Of a stretch of DNA of 64,000 nt, positions 46,497 to 57,100 are shown piece by piece. This stretch comes from Robiginitomaculum sp. (GTDB taxonomy: Bacteria; Pseudomonadota; Alphaproteobacteria; Caulobacterales; Maricaulaceae): positions 1 through 64,000 of the forward strand of contig NVWK01000014.1 of NCBI GenBank assembly GCA_002733605.1. The letters run 5' to 3'. How positions within the stretch are numbered: the first letter of the stretch is position 1; every line of letters starts with the position of its first letter. The notes below the pieces were generated by a model that did no database searches, was not told the DNA's origin, and was given only the letters and a program-made list of their open reading frames with translations. The position numbers and the translations under genes are program-made.

Positions 46497-46524
46497 ACCA
46501 TAACCTTAAGTATGACTACGTCAA
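46497..46524 (-). promoter_or_regulatory. Possible promoter of the DEAD-box helicase gene
   Basis: On the minus strand TTGACG (46524-46519) and TATGGT (46502-46497) have a 16-bp spacer, which would give a leader of about 165 nt. The remaining gap to the upstream amidohydrolase holds a direct repeat, TTGCTCCTAC at 46541-46550 and 46554-46563, and nothing else I can name. Confidence 0.35.
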
Positions 46525-46611
46525 GCTGATATCCTCGCCTTTGCTCCTACGCTTGCTCCTACCTTTGCCCCTGTCTTTGTCTGGGCTCCGCGTAAAGCAT
46601 GCCTCAGGGTT

Positions 46612-47886
46612 TTAAGGACGATATCCATAGGCAGGCTTGTCTGTGCGGGTCGGATGATACCGATCGCGTAGCTGCGTTTGTCGCGAGGTTAAATCTTGAA
46701 CCTTGCCATCAATAATAACGGCGACGACAGAGCTTGTCACTTCAAGGGGATCACCATTCCAAACAACAAGATTTGCGGGTTGACCCGCCTGCAGGCGTCC
46801 CAAAGACGGCATGCCCATCATTGTTGCAGGGGCAAGGGTAATCGCTTTAAACGCTTCGTCCCAGCTTAGCCCGTTGGCAACGGCATTGCCCGCATGTTGG
46901 GTGAGCAGGCGTAAATTATGCGCCCCGGCCCCTGTGACTCTACGGGTCATTATCGCCATATCGACGCCAGCTTCGCGTAATAATTTGGCATTATCAGGAC
47001 GGGTGCCCAGCGCATCAAAACTGTAAGGCAGGTTTTCAATCGGGTCGATCACCACGGATATATTGGCTGCTGCCAACCTGTCTGCAACCATCCAGCCTTC
47101 GGCGGCCCCAATAATGATAATTTTCATCCGGCCTTTTTTTAACTTGATGATGTTTACAATATCCGCCGCCCGGTCGGCCCCGATCATAAGCGGAATCTCA
47201 CCGCGCACCGCACGTCTTAAAATACTGGCCTCATAACGGCTTAACACGTCACCATCATGGGCGCCGTCCTTGTAGCGGTTAGGATTTGCAACGTCCTCAA
47301 GCGCAGACCGCAAATACCCCAGTGCCGCAGAGCGCGACCCACCAGCCGTATTTGCACCGGCTTGACCCAGTTCTACATAAATAAATCTTGGTGTTGGGTC
47401 TGTGTCCAAACTGCCATTTGTACTTACGACCATACCAATGCCGCCAAAAATAGTGCTCCCGGCATCAGGAACCACCGCCGCATGGGTAATTCCGCCAAGG
47501 CGCGAAACCGCGACATTGGACGCATGGGGATTAAAGCTGTCAGACGCGCGCAAGCTTAATCCGGCATCGGCGTCACTGGCATTTATATCATTGGTAGAAG
47601 CTTCTGCACTGACCTCGACAAGGCCAAGGTGGGAATAAACGGCAAATATACCGGGCGTCACCCAAACGGTTTCTCCCTGAATAATCTTGTCAGCTTGATA
47701 ATCGGCATTCGTACCAATGGCTTTGATCCGCCCGTCTTCGATTAGAATTGTCCCGTTTTCGACCACGCCCAGTTGCTGGTTTGTCACAAGCTTTTGGGTT
47801 TTAATCACCAGAGTTTGCGCAAGTGCGCTGGTTGAGGCGAGGGCTGAAATGGCAACTGTAGTCAGGAGTGTTTTGAATATCGTCAT
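46612..47886 (-). CDS. Amidohydrolase-fold exported protein with lost metal site
   Basis: A 424-residue protein with a signal peptide (MTIFKTLLTTVAISALASTSALAQ) and the amidohydrolase (imidazolonepropionase-like) fold: the beta-sandwich start (GTILIEDGRIKAIG), the barrel entry VTPGIFAVYSHLG, and the end AGQPANLVVWNGDPLEVTSSV. The metal motif HxH is changed to Tyr-Ser-His (84-86), and the later His ligands and metal Asp (MIHSDDG in its neighbour) are not found, so it is probably not a working metal hydrolase. Its ATG follows AGGAG and begins right after the stop of the intact paralogue. It may form a complex with that protein. Confidence 0.88.
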   Translation of the reverse strand: MTIFKTLLTTVAISALASTSALAQTLVIKTQKLVTNQQLGVVENGTILIEDGRIKAIGTNADYQADKIIQGETVWVTPGIFAVYSHLGLVEVSAEASTNDINASDADAGLSLRASDSFNPHASNVAVSRLGGITHAAVVPDAGSTIFGGIGMVVSTNGSLDTDPTPRFIYVELGQAGANTAGGSRSAALGYLRSALEDVANPNRYKDGAHDGDVLSRYEASILRRAVRGEIPLMIGADRAADIVNIIKLKKGRMKIIIIGAAEGWMVADRLAAANISVVIDPIENLPYSFDALGTRPDNAKLLREAGVDMAIMTRRVTGAGAHNLRLLTQHAGNAVANGLSWDEAFKAITLAPATMMGMPSLGRLQAGQPANLVVWNGDPLEVTSSVVAVIIDGKVQDLTSRQTQLRDRYHPTRTDKPAYGYRP

Positions 47887-47887
47887 T

Positions 47888-49270
47888 TTATTCTCCTGCC
47901 GCTGTGTTCGGTTGGCCAAGCATGAAGTCGCTCACCGGTTTCAAGCCCGTTTCGCGGTCATAAAGTAAGGCACCATCAATAAAAACCTTGCTGGCCTTGG
48001 TGTAAGTCGAGAACGGGTCGCCCGTCCATATGACAATATCTGCGCGTTTACCAACTTCAAGCGATCCGGTTTGATCCGAAATACCAAGGGCTTTGGCCGG
48101 ATTGGAAGATATCCAGCGCCAGGCATCCGCTTTGCTGATCTCAAGCCCGACCCGGTTACCATGTCCCCAGGCTTTGGCAATTTCCTGATTAAGCCGTTGT
48201 ATACCTGTACCGTCATCGGAATGGATCATCGCACACGCACCTGCAGCGTGAACGAACGGGATGTTTTCGCGAATCCCGTCATAGGCTTCCATCTTGAAAC
48301 CCCACCAGTCGGACCACATAGCCGCACACGTACCGGCTTCTTTTAGCAGATCGGGAATTTTATAAGCTTCAACCGCATGGTGGAAGGCCGAGATTTTATA
48401 GCCGAACTCTTTGCCCATATCGAGGACTTGCGCCATTTCATCGGCGCGGTAGCAATGCATTTGCACAAGAATATCACCGCTCAGCACACCTGCGAGGGTT
48501 TCCAATTGCAAATTCCGGTCGCCGGCCTTGATCTCGCCCTTATCAAGTTTGGCCTTATAGCCTTGGGCCTTGATCCAGTTTTTGCGGTAGTGGGCGAAAT
48601 TCCCCATGCGCGAAGCAGGCCCGCCTTTTTGCCCATAGACCCGTTTCGGGTTTTCCCCACAGGCCATTTTCAATGTGTACGGCGCGTCTGGTAATTTCAT
48701 ACCCTGAACGGTCCGCGACGTCACATTGCGAAGCGTGATCCCGCGCCCACCAAACAAATTGGCCGATCCGGGCAAGACATGAATTGTAGTGACACCACCC
48801 GCCAACGCCTCTGCAAAGCCGGGGTCTTGTGGCCAAACACCATGTTCAGCATAAACTTCTGCCGTGATCGGACTAGTCGCCTCATTGCCATCGGAATGTG
48901 CGCGGGCACCGGGGGACGCATATACGCCCAGATGGGAATGTATGTCGATCACGCCGGGGGTCACCCACGCGCCTTTGGCATCAATCGTCAGCACATCACC
49001 GCTTCCCGCGTCGATGTTTGTGCCAATCGCGGAGAGTTTTCCGCCAACAATCAGCAGATTCGTATTTGCGAACTCCCCACCAATCCCGTCGAGAACATGG
49101 GCATTGGTAATGTATGTTGTCTGGCTTTCGCGGGGTGTGTAGGTGGAAGGAAAGGCAATAGGTGTGGCTTCGGACGTTTTATCTCCCGATTTTTCAGCGC
49201 ATGCACTTAACACGGTGAGTGACAGCGCGGCAGCGCCAAGGAGCAGTGTGGGTTTTAAAAATTTTATCAT
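47888..49270 (-). CDS. Amidohydrolase-family lipoprotein with intact metal site
   Basis: A 460-residue envelope hydrolase. Lipobox LSAC (Cys24) marks a lipoprotein. The amidohydrolase fold keeps its metal ligands: His111 and His113 in IDIHSHLG, later His in VQMHCYRADE and ISAFHHAVEAYK, and the Asp in MIHSDDGTG, with the closing GSLEVGKRADIVIWTGDPFSTYTKASKVFIDG. The substrate is unknown; cyclic amides, dipeptides or related compounds fit the family. The second, metal-poor paralogue follows with the stop and start separated by a single base, so the two are made together. Confidence 0.92.
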   Translation of the reverse strand: MIKFLKPTLLLGAAALSLTVLSACAEKSGDKTSEATPIAFPSTYTPRESQTTYITNAHVLDGIGGEFANTNLLIVGGKLSAIGTNIDAGSGDVLTIDAKGAWVTPGVIDIHSHLGVYASPGARAHSDGNEATSPITAEVYAEHGVWPQDPGFAEALAGGVTTIHVLPGSANLFGGRGITLRNVTSRTVQGMKLPDAPYTLKMACGENPKRVYGQKGGPASRMGNFAHYRKNWIKAQGYKAKLDKGEIKAGDRNLQLETLAGVLSGDILVQMHCYRADEMAQVLDMGKEFGYKISAFHHAVEAYKIPDLLKEAGTCAAMWSDWWGFKMEAYDGIRENIPFVHAAGACAMIHSDDGTGIQRLNQEIAKAWGHGNRVGLEISKADAWRWISSNPAKALGISDQTGSLEVGKRADIVIWTGDPFSTYTKASKVFIDGALLYDRETGLKPVSDFMLGQPNTAAGE

Positions 49271-49390
49271 AGCGCACTGTAATCATTAAACGGGATGTTT
49301 TGCAAGTTCCGTTGAAACGATCAATTGCATGATATTTTTTCTCCACTCAGGTATGACAGGCTTAGACACGCAAGCGTTGCAAAGACGCAG

Positions 49391-49434
49391 CAGGGGTTGG
49401 ACATTTGCGTTTTGGGCGGTAAAGTCCAACCCTG
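49391..49434 (+). promoter_or_regulatory. Strong hairpin in the leader of the M14 peptidase gene
   Basis: GGGTTGGAC (49394-49402) pairs perfectly with GTCCAACCC (49424-49432), extended by CA/TG across a bulged G, around a 21-nt loop. A second small hairpin (GCAA-GCG-TTGC, 49370-49380) precedes it. The stem ends just before the ribosome site (GGAGGT, 49440-49445) and ATG 49450. There is no T-tract, so it is not a terminator. A translational control element or a stability stem is likely. Confidence 0.55.
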
Positions 49435-49449
49435 ATATGGGAGGTCGGT

Positions 49450-52044
49450 ATGAAATTTGGGCACTTAATAAAAATTATAATGGTGTACGCACTGAGTTGT
49501 TTTGCGCTCACGGCACACGCGCAACCGACCCTAAAATATTTCCCGAAAGGCGCGGCATTTGAAGCCAAAATGCCGACGCCGGAATCCTATCTTGGATATG
49601 AAATCGGCGATTGGCATATTTCGCCCGATGCCCTGACAGGATATATGCGTCGCCTAGCGGATGAAAGCGCACGGGTCAGTATCGAAACCATAGGCTATTC
49701 CCATGAACGCCATGCCTTGACCCATGTTTATATATCTTCACCGGAAAACATTGCCAATCTCGAAGGGGTGTTAGCCAAGCACCAAAACGCCAAATCGGCA
49801 GCAGAAGATATCCTCGTTATAAACCTTGCCTATAGCGTACATGGCAATGAAGCTTCGGGCGCCAATGCGTCCGCATTGGTGGCTTACTATCTGGCCGCGT
49901 CCAACGATGCATGGGTCAAAGAATACCTATCCAAAACGGTCGTCATCATAGAGCCTATGCAAAACCCAGATGGTCTTGGGCGTTTTGCTAGTTTTGTCAA
50001 TCAGCACAAAGGCGACAGTGAAAACTTCGACAGACCCCATCGTGAACACTATGAAAACTGGCCCTCTGGGCGCACCAATCATTACTGGTTTGATTTAAAC
50101 CGGGACTGGATTGTCACTGTACATCCCGAATCAAAGGCACGGATCAAAGCCTATCAAAAATGGCGTCCGCAGATTTTGGGCGATTATCATGAAATGGGCG
50201 GCGGTACATCCAGTTATTTCTTCCAGCCCGGTCATCCCAAACGCACCCATCCTCTCACCTCCAAGGACAATCAACGCCTTACCTTCGCACTGGCCGAGTT
50301 TCATGCCAAAGCGCTCGACGCCCGCTCGCAACCTTATTTTACCCAAGAACGGTATGATGATTTCTACTATGGTAAAGCCTCGACCTATCCTGACGGGGCA
50401 GGGACCATAGGCATCTTGTTCGAGCAAAGTTCCGTACGTGGCCATACACGCGATATGAACGGTGTAGAGATGCGTTTCCAAGACGCAGTTGCCAACCATT
50501 TGGCCACATCAATTTCCTTGCTGAAAGGCTCGGATGCCCACCGCAATGATATTTTGAACCATCGGTTTAATCTCTTGGTCGAAAACGCCAAAAAAGCCAA
50601 AGCCAATCCGGTGAAAGCCTATGTGTTCTCGGATGATGGGGATCGTGCCCGCGCTCAAGAGCTGCTGGATATACTCAGCCTGCATAAAATTCCGGTATAT
50701 GGGATCGTCGGGAAGATTAATGTCGGCAAGAAAACCTATACGCAAAACCATGCATGGGTGGTGAAACCGCAAGGGGCCCAATATGGCCTTATCCGTTCCT
50801 TATTCGAAACGCGTACAACTTTCGAGGATAATGTTTTTTACGATATATCCACATGGAATTTACCACTGGCATTTAATTTACCGTATTCGCCTTTGCGTCA
50901 GCTTAACAACATCAGTGCCGATCCAGTCGACACGGCGTATAAAAACGAACCCGTCGCGTCGATAGTTTCAGCCCCGATGGCTTATGTGTTTGAATGGAAA
51001 CAGCACCGCGCGCCACATTTGTTACAAGCGCTCATGGCTGATGATCTACAGCCACGGCTCAGTGTTTTGCCGTTTTCTGCAAGCACAACTGATGGCAAGC
51101 CCCATGCATTTAAAGCCGGTGCCATTATTGTGCAGCCAAGCGACGCGGCAGGGCATGAAAAAATCAGGCAGGTTTTTGCCAAACACCCACGCGTGAAAAC
51201 ACATGGGCTTAGCTCGGGCCTATCACCTTATGGCCCTGATTTAGGCTCCAGAAATATGAAAGTGTTGCAACCGATAAAGCCCGCACTTTTAATTGGCAAA
51301 GGGGTTCGCCCGACAGAGGCTGGCGAAATCCGCTATGCGGTGGACATGGCCTTTGGTGTGCCGTTGACACTTCTGGATTTGGACCGGCTTGGCTCTACAG
51401 ATTTAAGTTCGTATACGCATTTGCTTCTGGCGGACGGCGACTATAAGTCCTGGAAAAAAAGCCCCAAGGTTTTAAAGGAATGGGTGCGATCCGGCGGCGT
51501 TCTTATTGCCCAAAAAAGGGCTGCAATCTGGGTAGAAAAGACAATCATTTTTGCAAAAGACAAGAAAGATAAGACGGAAAAATCCGCCAAGAAAAAGTCA
51601 AAACCGGAAGACGGGGCAAAAGAGGACACGCCTGTCAGACGTGCCTACCAAGACTATGAGCAGGATGTCGGCAAACGTACAATTGCGGGTGCGGCATTGT
51701 GGGCCGTTGCCGATTTGACGCATCCGTTGGTGTTTGGATATGACCGCGCAGACATCCCGGTTTTTTATAACGCCAAGAAAGCCCTGTCCGAACCACCAAT
51801 TTCATATGATACACCTCTGGTTTTTGCCAAAGAGAACCTCTTAATCACCGGATATGCCAGTGAAAACAGCTTGAAGAAAATACGCAATACGCCCGCGATT
51901 GCTCTGCACCGCTTGGGGAAAGGCAAGATTGTATTGCTCAATCACAACGCAAATTTCAGAGCATTCTGGCTGGGCACACAGCGTCTGTATGCAAACGCTC
52001 TTTTCTTCACTCAGGCGATTGAGACCCGCAAAGACGAGGACTAG
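49450..52044 (+). CDS. Exported M14-family zinc carboxypeptidase
   Basis: A large secreted peptidase of 864 residues. A signal peptide (ending TAHAQ, about 25) precedes an M14 domain with zinc ligands His131 and Glu134 in SVHGNEASG and His247 in GDYHEMGG, plus EPMQNPDGLGRF and NHYWFDLNRDW. The C-terminal half (about 560-864) has a glutamine-amidotransferase-like look (LLLADGDYKSW, LKEWVRSGGVLIAQK, GKGKIVLLNHN), as in other long M14 peptidases. A Lys/Glu-rich spacer sits at about 700-730. It probably digests peptides for nutrition. It ends 4 bp from the convergent parE. Confidence 0.92.
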   Translation: MKFGHLIKIIMVYALSCFALTAHAQPTLKYFPKGAAFEAKMPTPESYLGYEIGDWHISPDALTGYMRRLADESARVSIETIGYSHERHALTHVYISSPENIANLEGVLAKHQNAKSAAEDILVINLAYSVHGNEASGANASALVAYYLAASNDAWVKEYLSKTVVIIEPMQNPDGLGRFASFVNQHKGDSENFDRPHREHYENWPSGRTNHYWFDLNRDWIVTVHPESKARIKAYQKWRPQILGDYHEMGGGTSSYFFQPGHPKRTHPLTSKDNQRLTFALAEFHAKALDARSQPYFTQERYDDFYYGKASTYPDGAGTIGILFEQSSVRGHTRDMNGVEMRFQDAVANHLATSISLLKGSDAHRNDILNHRFNLLVENAKKAKANPVKAYVFSDDGDRARAQELLDILSLHKIPVYGIVGKINVGKKTYTQNHAWVVKPQGAQYGLIRSLFETRTTFEDNVFYDISTWNLPLAFNLPYSPLRQLNNISADPVDTAYKNEPVASIVSAPMAYVFEWKQHRAPHLLQALMADDLQPRLSVLPFSASTTDGKPHAFKAGAIIVQPSDAAGHEKIRQVFAKHPRVKTHGLSSGLSPYGPDLGSRNMKVLQPIKPALLIGKGVRPTEAGEIRYAVDMAFGVPLTLLDLDRLGSTDLSSYTHLLLADGDYKSWKKSPKVLKEWVRSGGVLIAQKRAAIWVEKTIIFAKDKKDKTEKSAKKKSKPEDGAKEDTPVRRAYQDYEQDVGKRTIAGAALWAVADLTHPLVFGYDRADIPVFYNAKKALSEPPISYDTPLVFAKENLLITGYASENSLKKIRNTPAIALHRLGKGKIVLLNHNANFRAFWLGTQRLYANALFFTQAIETRKDED

Positions 52045-52048
52045 CGCT

Positions 52049-54061
52049 TTAAGTATCGATTTCGACGAATTGAGCGTGCTCTTGGATGAATTGATAGCGT
52101 AAATCCGCATGTTTCCCCATCAGGGTTTCCACAAGAGCTTCGGTCGTCGGCCGATTGTCTGGATCAACCACGATGCGGGCCAATGTCCGTGTCGCCGGGT
52201 CCATTGTTGTCACTTTTAATTGGGCGGGCATCATCTCGCCAAGACCTTTAAAGCGCCCGATTTCGATTTTGCCGCGACCCGTAAATTCCGTTTCCAGTAA
52301 AAGTTCTTTGTGCTCTTCATCATTGGCATACATGGATTTATTGCCTTGGGTAATACGAAACAGGGGCGGCATTGCCATATAAAGACGGCCTTCGTCGAGT
52401 AGGGTCGGCATAAACCGGTAGAAAAACGTGATCAGTAGGGCGGCAATATGGGCACCATCAACGTCCGCATCCGTCATAATAATCACCCGCTCATAGCGTA
52501 GATCATCAGGATTAAACTTGCGGCCAATCCCCACACCTAACGCCGTCGAGAGATCATTGATCTCTGCATTCCGGGCAATCTTTTCGGCCGTGGCGCTCTC
52601 TACATTGAGAATTTTACCTTTAAGCGGCAAAATTGCCTGATTTTTACGGTTGCGGGCCTGCTTGGCACTGCCGCCCGCACTTTCGCCTTCCACAATAAAG
52701 ATTTCGGTGTTCTCTGCCTTTTTATCTGAACAGTCGGCCAATTTGCCGGGCAGGCGGAGCTTACGGGTGGCGGCTTTACGCGATACATCGCGCGCACGTC
52801 TGCGGCGCATGCGCTCATCCGCTTTTTCGATCACCCATTCCAACAATTTGGTCGCCTCTTTCGGCGACCCTGCCAACCAGTGATCAAACGGATCACGGAC
52901 GGCATTTTCAACAATGCGTGCAGCCTCGCTATTGGAAAGCCGGTCTTTGGTCTGGCCTTGGAATTCCGGGTCTCTGATAAACAAAGACACCAGAGCGCCA
53001 GCCGTATTCATGACATCGTCAGGTGTGACGGCGGCAGCTTTTTTGCCCATGCCGGTAATGTCGGCATAGGCCCGCAAACCTTTGGTCAGAGCCGAGCGCA
53101 GACCTTGCTCGTGCGTACCACCGCTGAGGGTCGGGATAGTATTACAATAGGAACGCACATAGCTGTCTGCATCGCCGAAACCTTCCGGCGACCAGCTTAC
53201 GGCCCATTCCACACGGCCATGGCCTGTGTCCTGTTTTGTACGCCCAGAAAAGATTTCAGGCGTAATCGTAACCTTGTTGCCCATTGTGCTTTTTAGAAAA
53301 TCTGCAAGACCGCCGGGGAAGTGGAAAACATCTTCTTCGGGAATGGTTTCCAAGTCTTTGACAAGCTCGGGCGCACACTTCCAGCGGATTTCGACACCGG
53401 GCTGGAGGTAGGCTTTGGCGCGGGCCATACGGTAAAGACGGGCCGGTTTAAAATGGGCTTTGGGGCCGAAAATTTCAGGGTCAGGATGAAAGCGGATTTT
53501 TGTGCCGCGCCGGTTCGGGGTTGGCCCTAATTTCTCCAACTTGCCCTGCGCGACCCCTTTTTTGAACGTTTGCCGGTAGAGCTGGCGAGATCTGGCCACT
53601 TCCACAATCAGGTCGTCCGAGAGCGCATTAACCACAGACACCCCAACCCCGTGCAAGCCGCCCGAAGTTGCATAGGCGTCGCTGGTAAATTTACCCCCTG
53701 AATGCAGGGTTGTCATGATAACCTCGAGCGCTGATTGGTTCTTGAATTTCGGATGCGGGTCAACAGGAATGCCGCGTCCATTATCCGTCACAGACAGATA
53801 GCCATCAATATCAAGCTCGACCTCAATACGGTTTGCATGTCCGGCAACCGCTTCATCCATAGAATTGTCGAGAACTTCCGCAAATAAATGGTGCAGGGCC
53901 CGATCATCCGTGCCGCCAATATACATGCCCGGACGCAAGCGCACTGGCTCAAGGCCTTCAAGAACCTCGATATCTTTGGCGGAATAGCTGTTTTCAGCCG
54001 CAATTTGTTGCTTGGCGCTAAAAAGTTCGTCCTGAGGTTTTTGTGCGTTTGATGTAGCCAT
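52049..54061 (-). CDS. parE: DNA topoisomerase IV subunit B
   Basis: ATPase subunit of topoisomerase IV, which unlinks daughter chromosomes. The 670 residues show the GHKL ATPase (EVLDNSMDEAVAGHA, DNGRGIPVD, TSGGLHGVGVSVVNALS), the transducer domain and the TOPRIM part (IVEGESAGGSAKQ, MTDADVDGAHI, IGRFKGLGEM). The short C-terminal end and RLRPGMYIGG with DDRALHHL support ParE over GyrB. It stands alone; the partner parC is outside the window. Confidence 0.95.
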   Translation of the reverse strand: MATSNAQKPQDELFSAKQQIAAENSYSAKDIEVLEGLEPVRLRPGMYIGGTDDRALHHLFAEVLDNSMDEAVAGHANRIEVELDIDGYLSVTDNGRGIPVDPHPKFKNQSALEVIMTTLHSGGKFTSDAYATSGGLHGVGVSVVNALSDDLIVEVARSRQLYRQTFKKGVAQGKLEKLGPTPNRRGTKIRFHPDPEIFGPKAHFKPARLYRMARAKAYLQPGVEIRWKCAPELVKDLETIPEEDVFHFPGGLADFLKSTMGNKVTITPEIFSGRTKQDTGHGRVEWAVSWSPEGFGDADSYVRSYCNTIPTLSGGTHEQGLRSALTKGLRAYADITGMGKKAAAVTPDDVMNTAGALVSLFIRDPEFQGQTKDRLSNSEAARIVENAVRDPFDHWLAGSPKEATKLLEWVIEKADERMRRRRARDVSRKAATRKLRLPGKLADCSDKKAENTEIFIVEGESAGGSAKQARNRKNQAILPLKGKILNVESATAEKIARNAEINDLSTALGVGIGRKFNPDDLRYERVIIMTDADVDGAHIAALLITFFYRFMPTLLDEGRLYMAMPPLFRITQGNKSMYANDEEHKELLLETEFTGRGKIEIGRFKGLGEMMPAQLKVTTMDPATRTLARIVVDPDNRPTTEALVETLMGKHADLRYQFIQEHAQFVEIDT

Positions 54062-54147
54062 AGTGCGTACCCTGTCTGAGTCGCTTATAAAACTCTAGTA
54101 AAAATCGGCTCAAAACCCGAAAAAATGCATGTAAACCCGGTAATGAC

Positions 54148-57100
54148 CTAGAACAACAGTCTTAGAACCATGCGGGCTGTGTGGCGGATGAACCCGTCGC
54201 GGATATCAGTATCATAATCAAACGAGAATGAAGAATACTGACTGCCGCTTGCAAAGGTAATACCGAGCAAAATCCCGGTACTTGGAAATTCTGCGGCTTC
54301 GAGCGAGAACGGTGTAACCCCGTTGAGGAACCGACCGGTGGTAATGACGCCGTCATTGATTACATCACTGCGCACACCAACCCGAAACGCCGGTGCCATC
54401 CACGAACGATTGCGTTCATAACGAGCGCCGAAGTTCAGAGTTGCGCTGACGGTGCCTGTATTCACAGTCCGTTTGTCCAACGCCAGCTCAATTCCCGATG
54501 TGCCTTCTTCTTCATAGGCCTTCTCGCTCAGGCTTAGATAGGTGGCTGCAATGGCAGGGCGAATAAAATACTTTTTGCCAAATGAAATGTCATAACCTGC
54601 GCTTAGAGAGGCATTGTAATGAACGCCTGACCAATCCGCACTGGTGCTTTTATTGAAATCTCCAATAACCACATTCCGGTTGGCCTCAAAATCATTATAG
54701 CCAACACCGGCATACACATCGATGCCAAGAGCTCCGGTTTGATAGCCCGCATATCCACCAAGCTGTATGGTCAGCACATCCAGAGGCTCGTCATTGCCAA
54801 GAACGTCTTCTACTTCCGTGGTGGCAAAACCTATATTAACACCCACCGTATGAAATGGCCCAACTGCAACGTCAAAACCGCCGGTAATCCCGAAGCCATA
54901 GCCCCGGAATTGTTCCGAGAGGCCTTCGAGTGAGCGGTCTGCATAATAGGCAAATTCTTCGATCCATGCGCCGCCCGGACGATCCTGTGAACGTCGTGCA
55001 TTGGCGAGATGGGAGGCAACCGCGCCAGTCGCACCATCCACATTCGCCAGCACAAATTGGCGTGAGGCGGCTGCAAATTCGGGCAAGAGCTGGTTATAGG
55101 CAGAATTAAATTCGGTCTGGTCGGTAATGCGGACAAATGCGGTCCCAAGATCATTGATGTTCTGTAGCGCTTCGAATGCAGACGTAAATAAAGCGGCCTG
55201 CGATGCATCCAGTCCCAACTCTTGCGTAGAGCGAACATCAAGGGTCATGATAAGCGTCCCGCTATCTGTAGGCGAGCGCAAGAATGTTGTATTGTACAAG
55301 AAGGGGGTCTGATTACTTCGCAAACTATCAAGCGAGGTATCAATATTGAGCGTAGCGGCTTGTGCGATTATAAAAGCTGCACTGGCTGAAGACAATACAG
55401 TCGAGAGCCGCGGTGCAATCACCGCGCCATCTTCAAAAGTAACCGTACCGGACGCCATCAAAACGGATACATCCCCGGTGGATGGATTAATAAAAGGGCT
55501 GTAGATCGACGTTGAATCGACGAGGGCTGTTGTGACATCTATATCTTCGGATCCGGTAATGTTGAGACGGCTATTGTCGGTGACAAGAATGTCCAATTGT
55601 CCGTCACTGTCGGTAATTGCCCCGGAAACAATTGAGGTATTGGAAATTTCCAACCGGTCAGCCCCGTCGCCGAAGCTAATATCGCCCACGATAGCGCCGC
55701 CCGCCACATTAATAGTGTCGTCACCGCTGCCTAAAAATATATTTCCGTTAATGATCGGCACACTGTCTATGTCGGTATCTGGGTTTGTAAACACGGTTTG
55801 GTTCAGAGTGAAACCGGTAGTGTTTGCAGACACGTCAATAGCTGTAAGCGTGAAATTGGTGGCTTGCACGCCTGTACCATCTGAATTCGTAGCGCCCGCC
55901 TGAATGATGCCGCTATTGTTGATCTCGACTAACGTTCCCGATGCGTCCAGAATAGCAATCGCTTCACCGAGGCGCCCTGTAATAAGAGCGGAAATGATCC
56001 CGCGGTTCAGAATCGAGTTGAGAGAACCTGCCGCCTCAACCTCGATCGCCGTGACGAAAATCTGGTTAGGGGCCTGAACATTCTCAGGATCGGCATAAAT
56101 ACTGTCACCAGAATCAAAGCCTCTGGCTGTAATAAGCCCGGTATTGTTTATACGTTCCGCAATACCGCCGCCGCCAATAATAATAACGCGGGCATGGGAA
56201 TCCGCTGTCGGGCTTGTCGCATCCGGGTCAATACCGCTTCGGTAGGACGTCGATTGTAAGGTACCGGCATTATTAATCCCGCCTTCAAGATGTGCATCCG
56301 AAAGGGAGAATACGGTCGTGTCAATATCGTTGAGTATGGCGTCCGAGACGAGCGTGCCTTGATTGAAAAAGGCAAATTGTAAATCTTCATCAAAATCTGC
56401 GTCGGCAGGGTCGGTGATTTGTCCAATGAGGCCGATCGCAATCGGTGTGCCGTTCCCGTCGATTAAGATCGCGGGAGCACTACCGAACATATTAATCGCA
56501 CCTATAGATATCAGGGCGTCCGTCGTTGAGTCCCTGTTTTCCGCAATATGAATGCCATTACCGATATTGCCACTGATTTGCACAGCAGACCCTGCTTCGC
56601 GCAAACTGCCAGTTTCAACGAGGTTTTCGCGAAACAGAATGGAAGGCCGTGTCGTAACGGCAGCGCCCGTAGAGGCCACATAGCCTGACGTTGTCAGATT
56701 GCCCGTGATGGTCAAACCACCGGAAATGTCGCCGGAAACGTTGAGAGCATGACTGTCTTCACCTGTCGAATTAATCCTGCTATTGATCGCCAAATTGCCG
56801 ATGACATCCCCGAGTAAATCTATACCCACAGCCCGTTCGCCGTAGGCGACGATAGCGCCATTTTGAAGAATGTCGCCGTTCAGTGTGGACAGGGCTGCCA
56901 GACGTATAGCCGCAGAATCCTGACCGATAATGGTCATAGAGCTTGAGCTTGTGTTGCTAATGTTGCCAGTAAACGAGGAGCCTCCTGAAATAAGGATGCC
57001 GGTACGCCCGGACCCCTGCGCAATATCGCCGCCAGGGCTTATACCGCCCGAAGGTGACGTTTCCCCGAGCCGAATGGTGCCGGAGTTCGTAAATGCACCG

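Noticed and set aside
54100..54125. TCGG/CCGA stem with T5 after the autotransporter as terminator
   Set aside because: Only four pairs with an eight-base loop; too weak to call.
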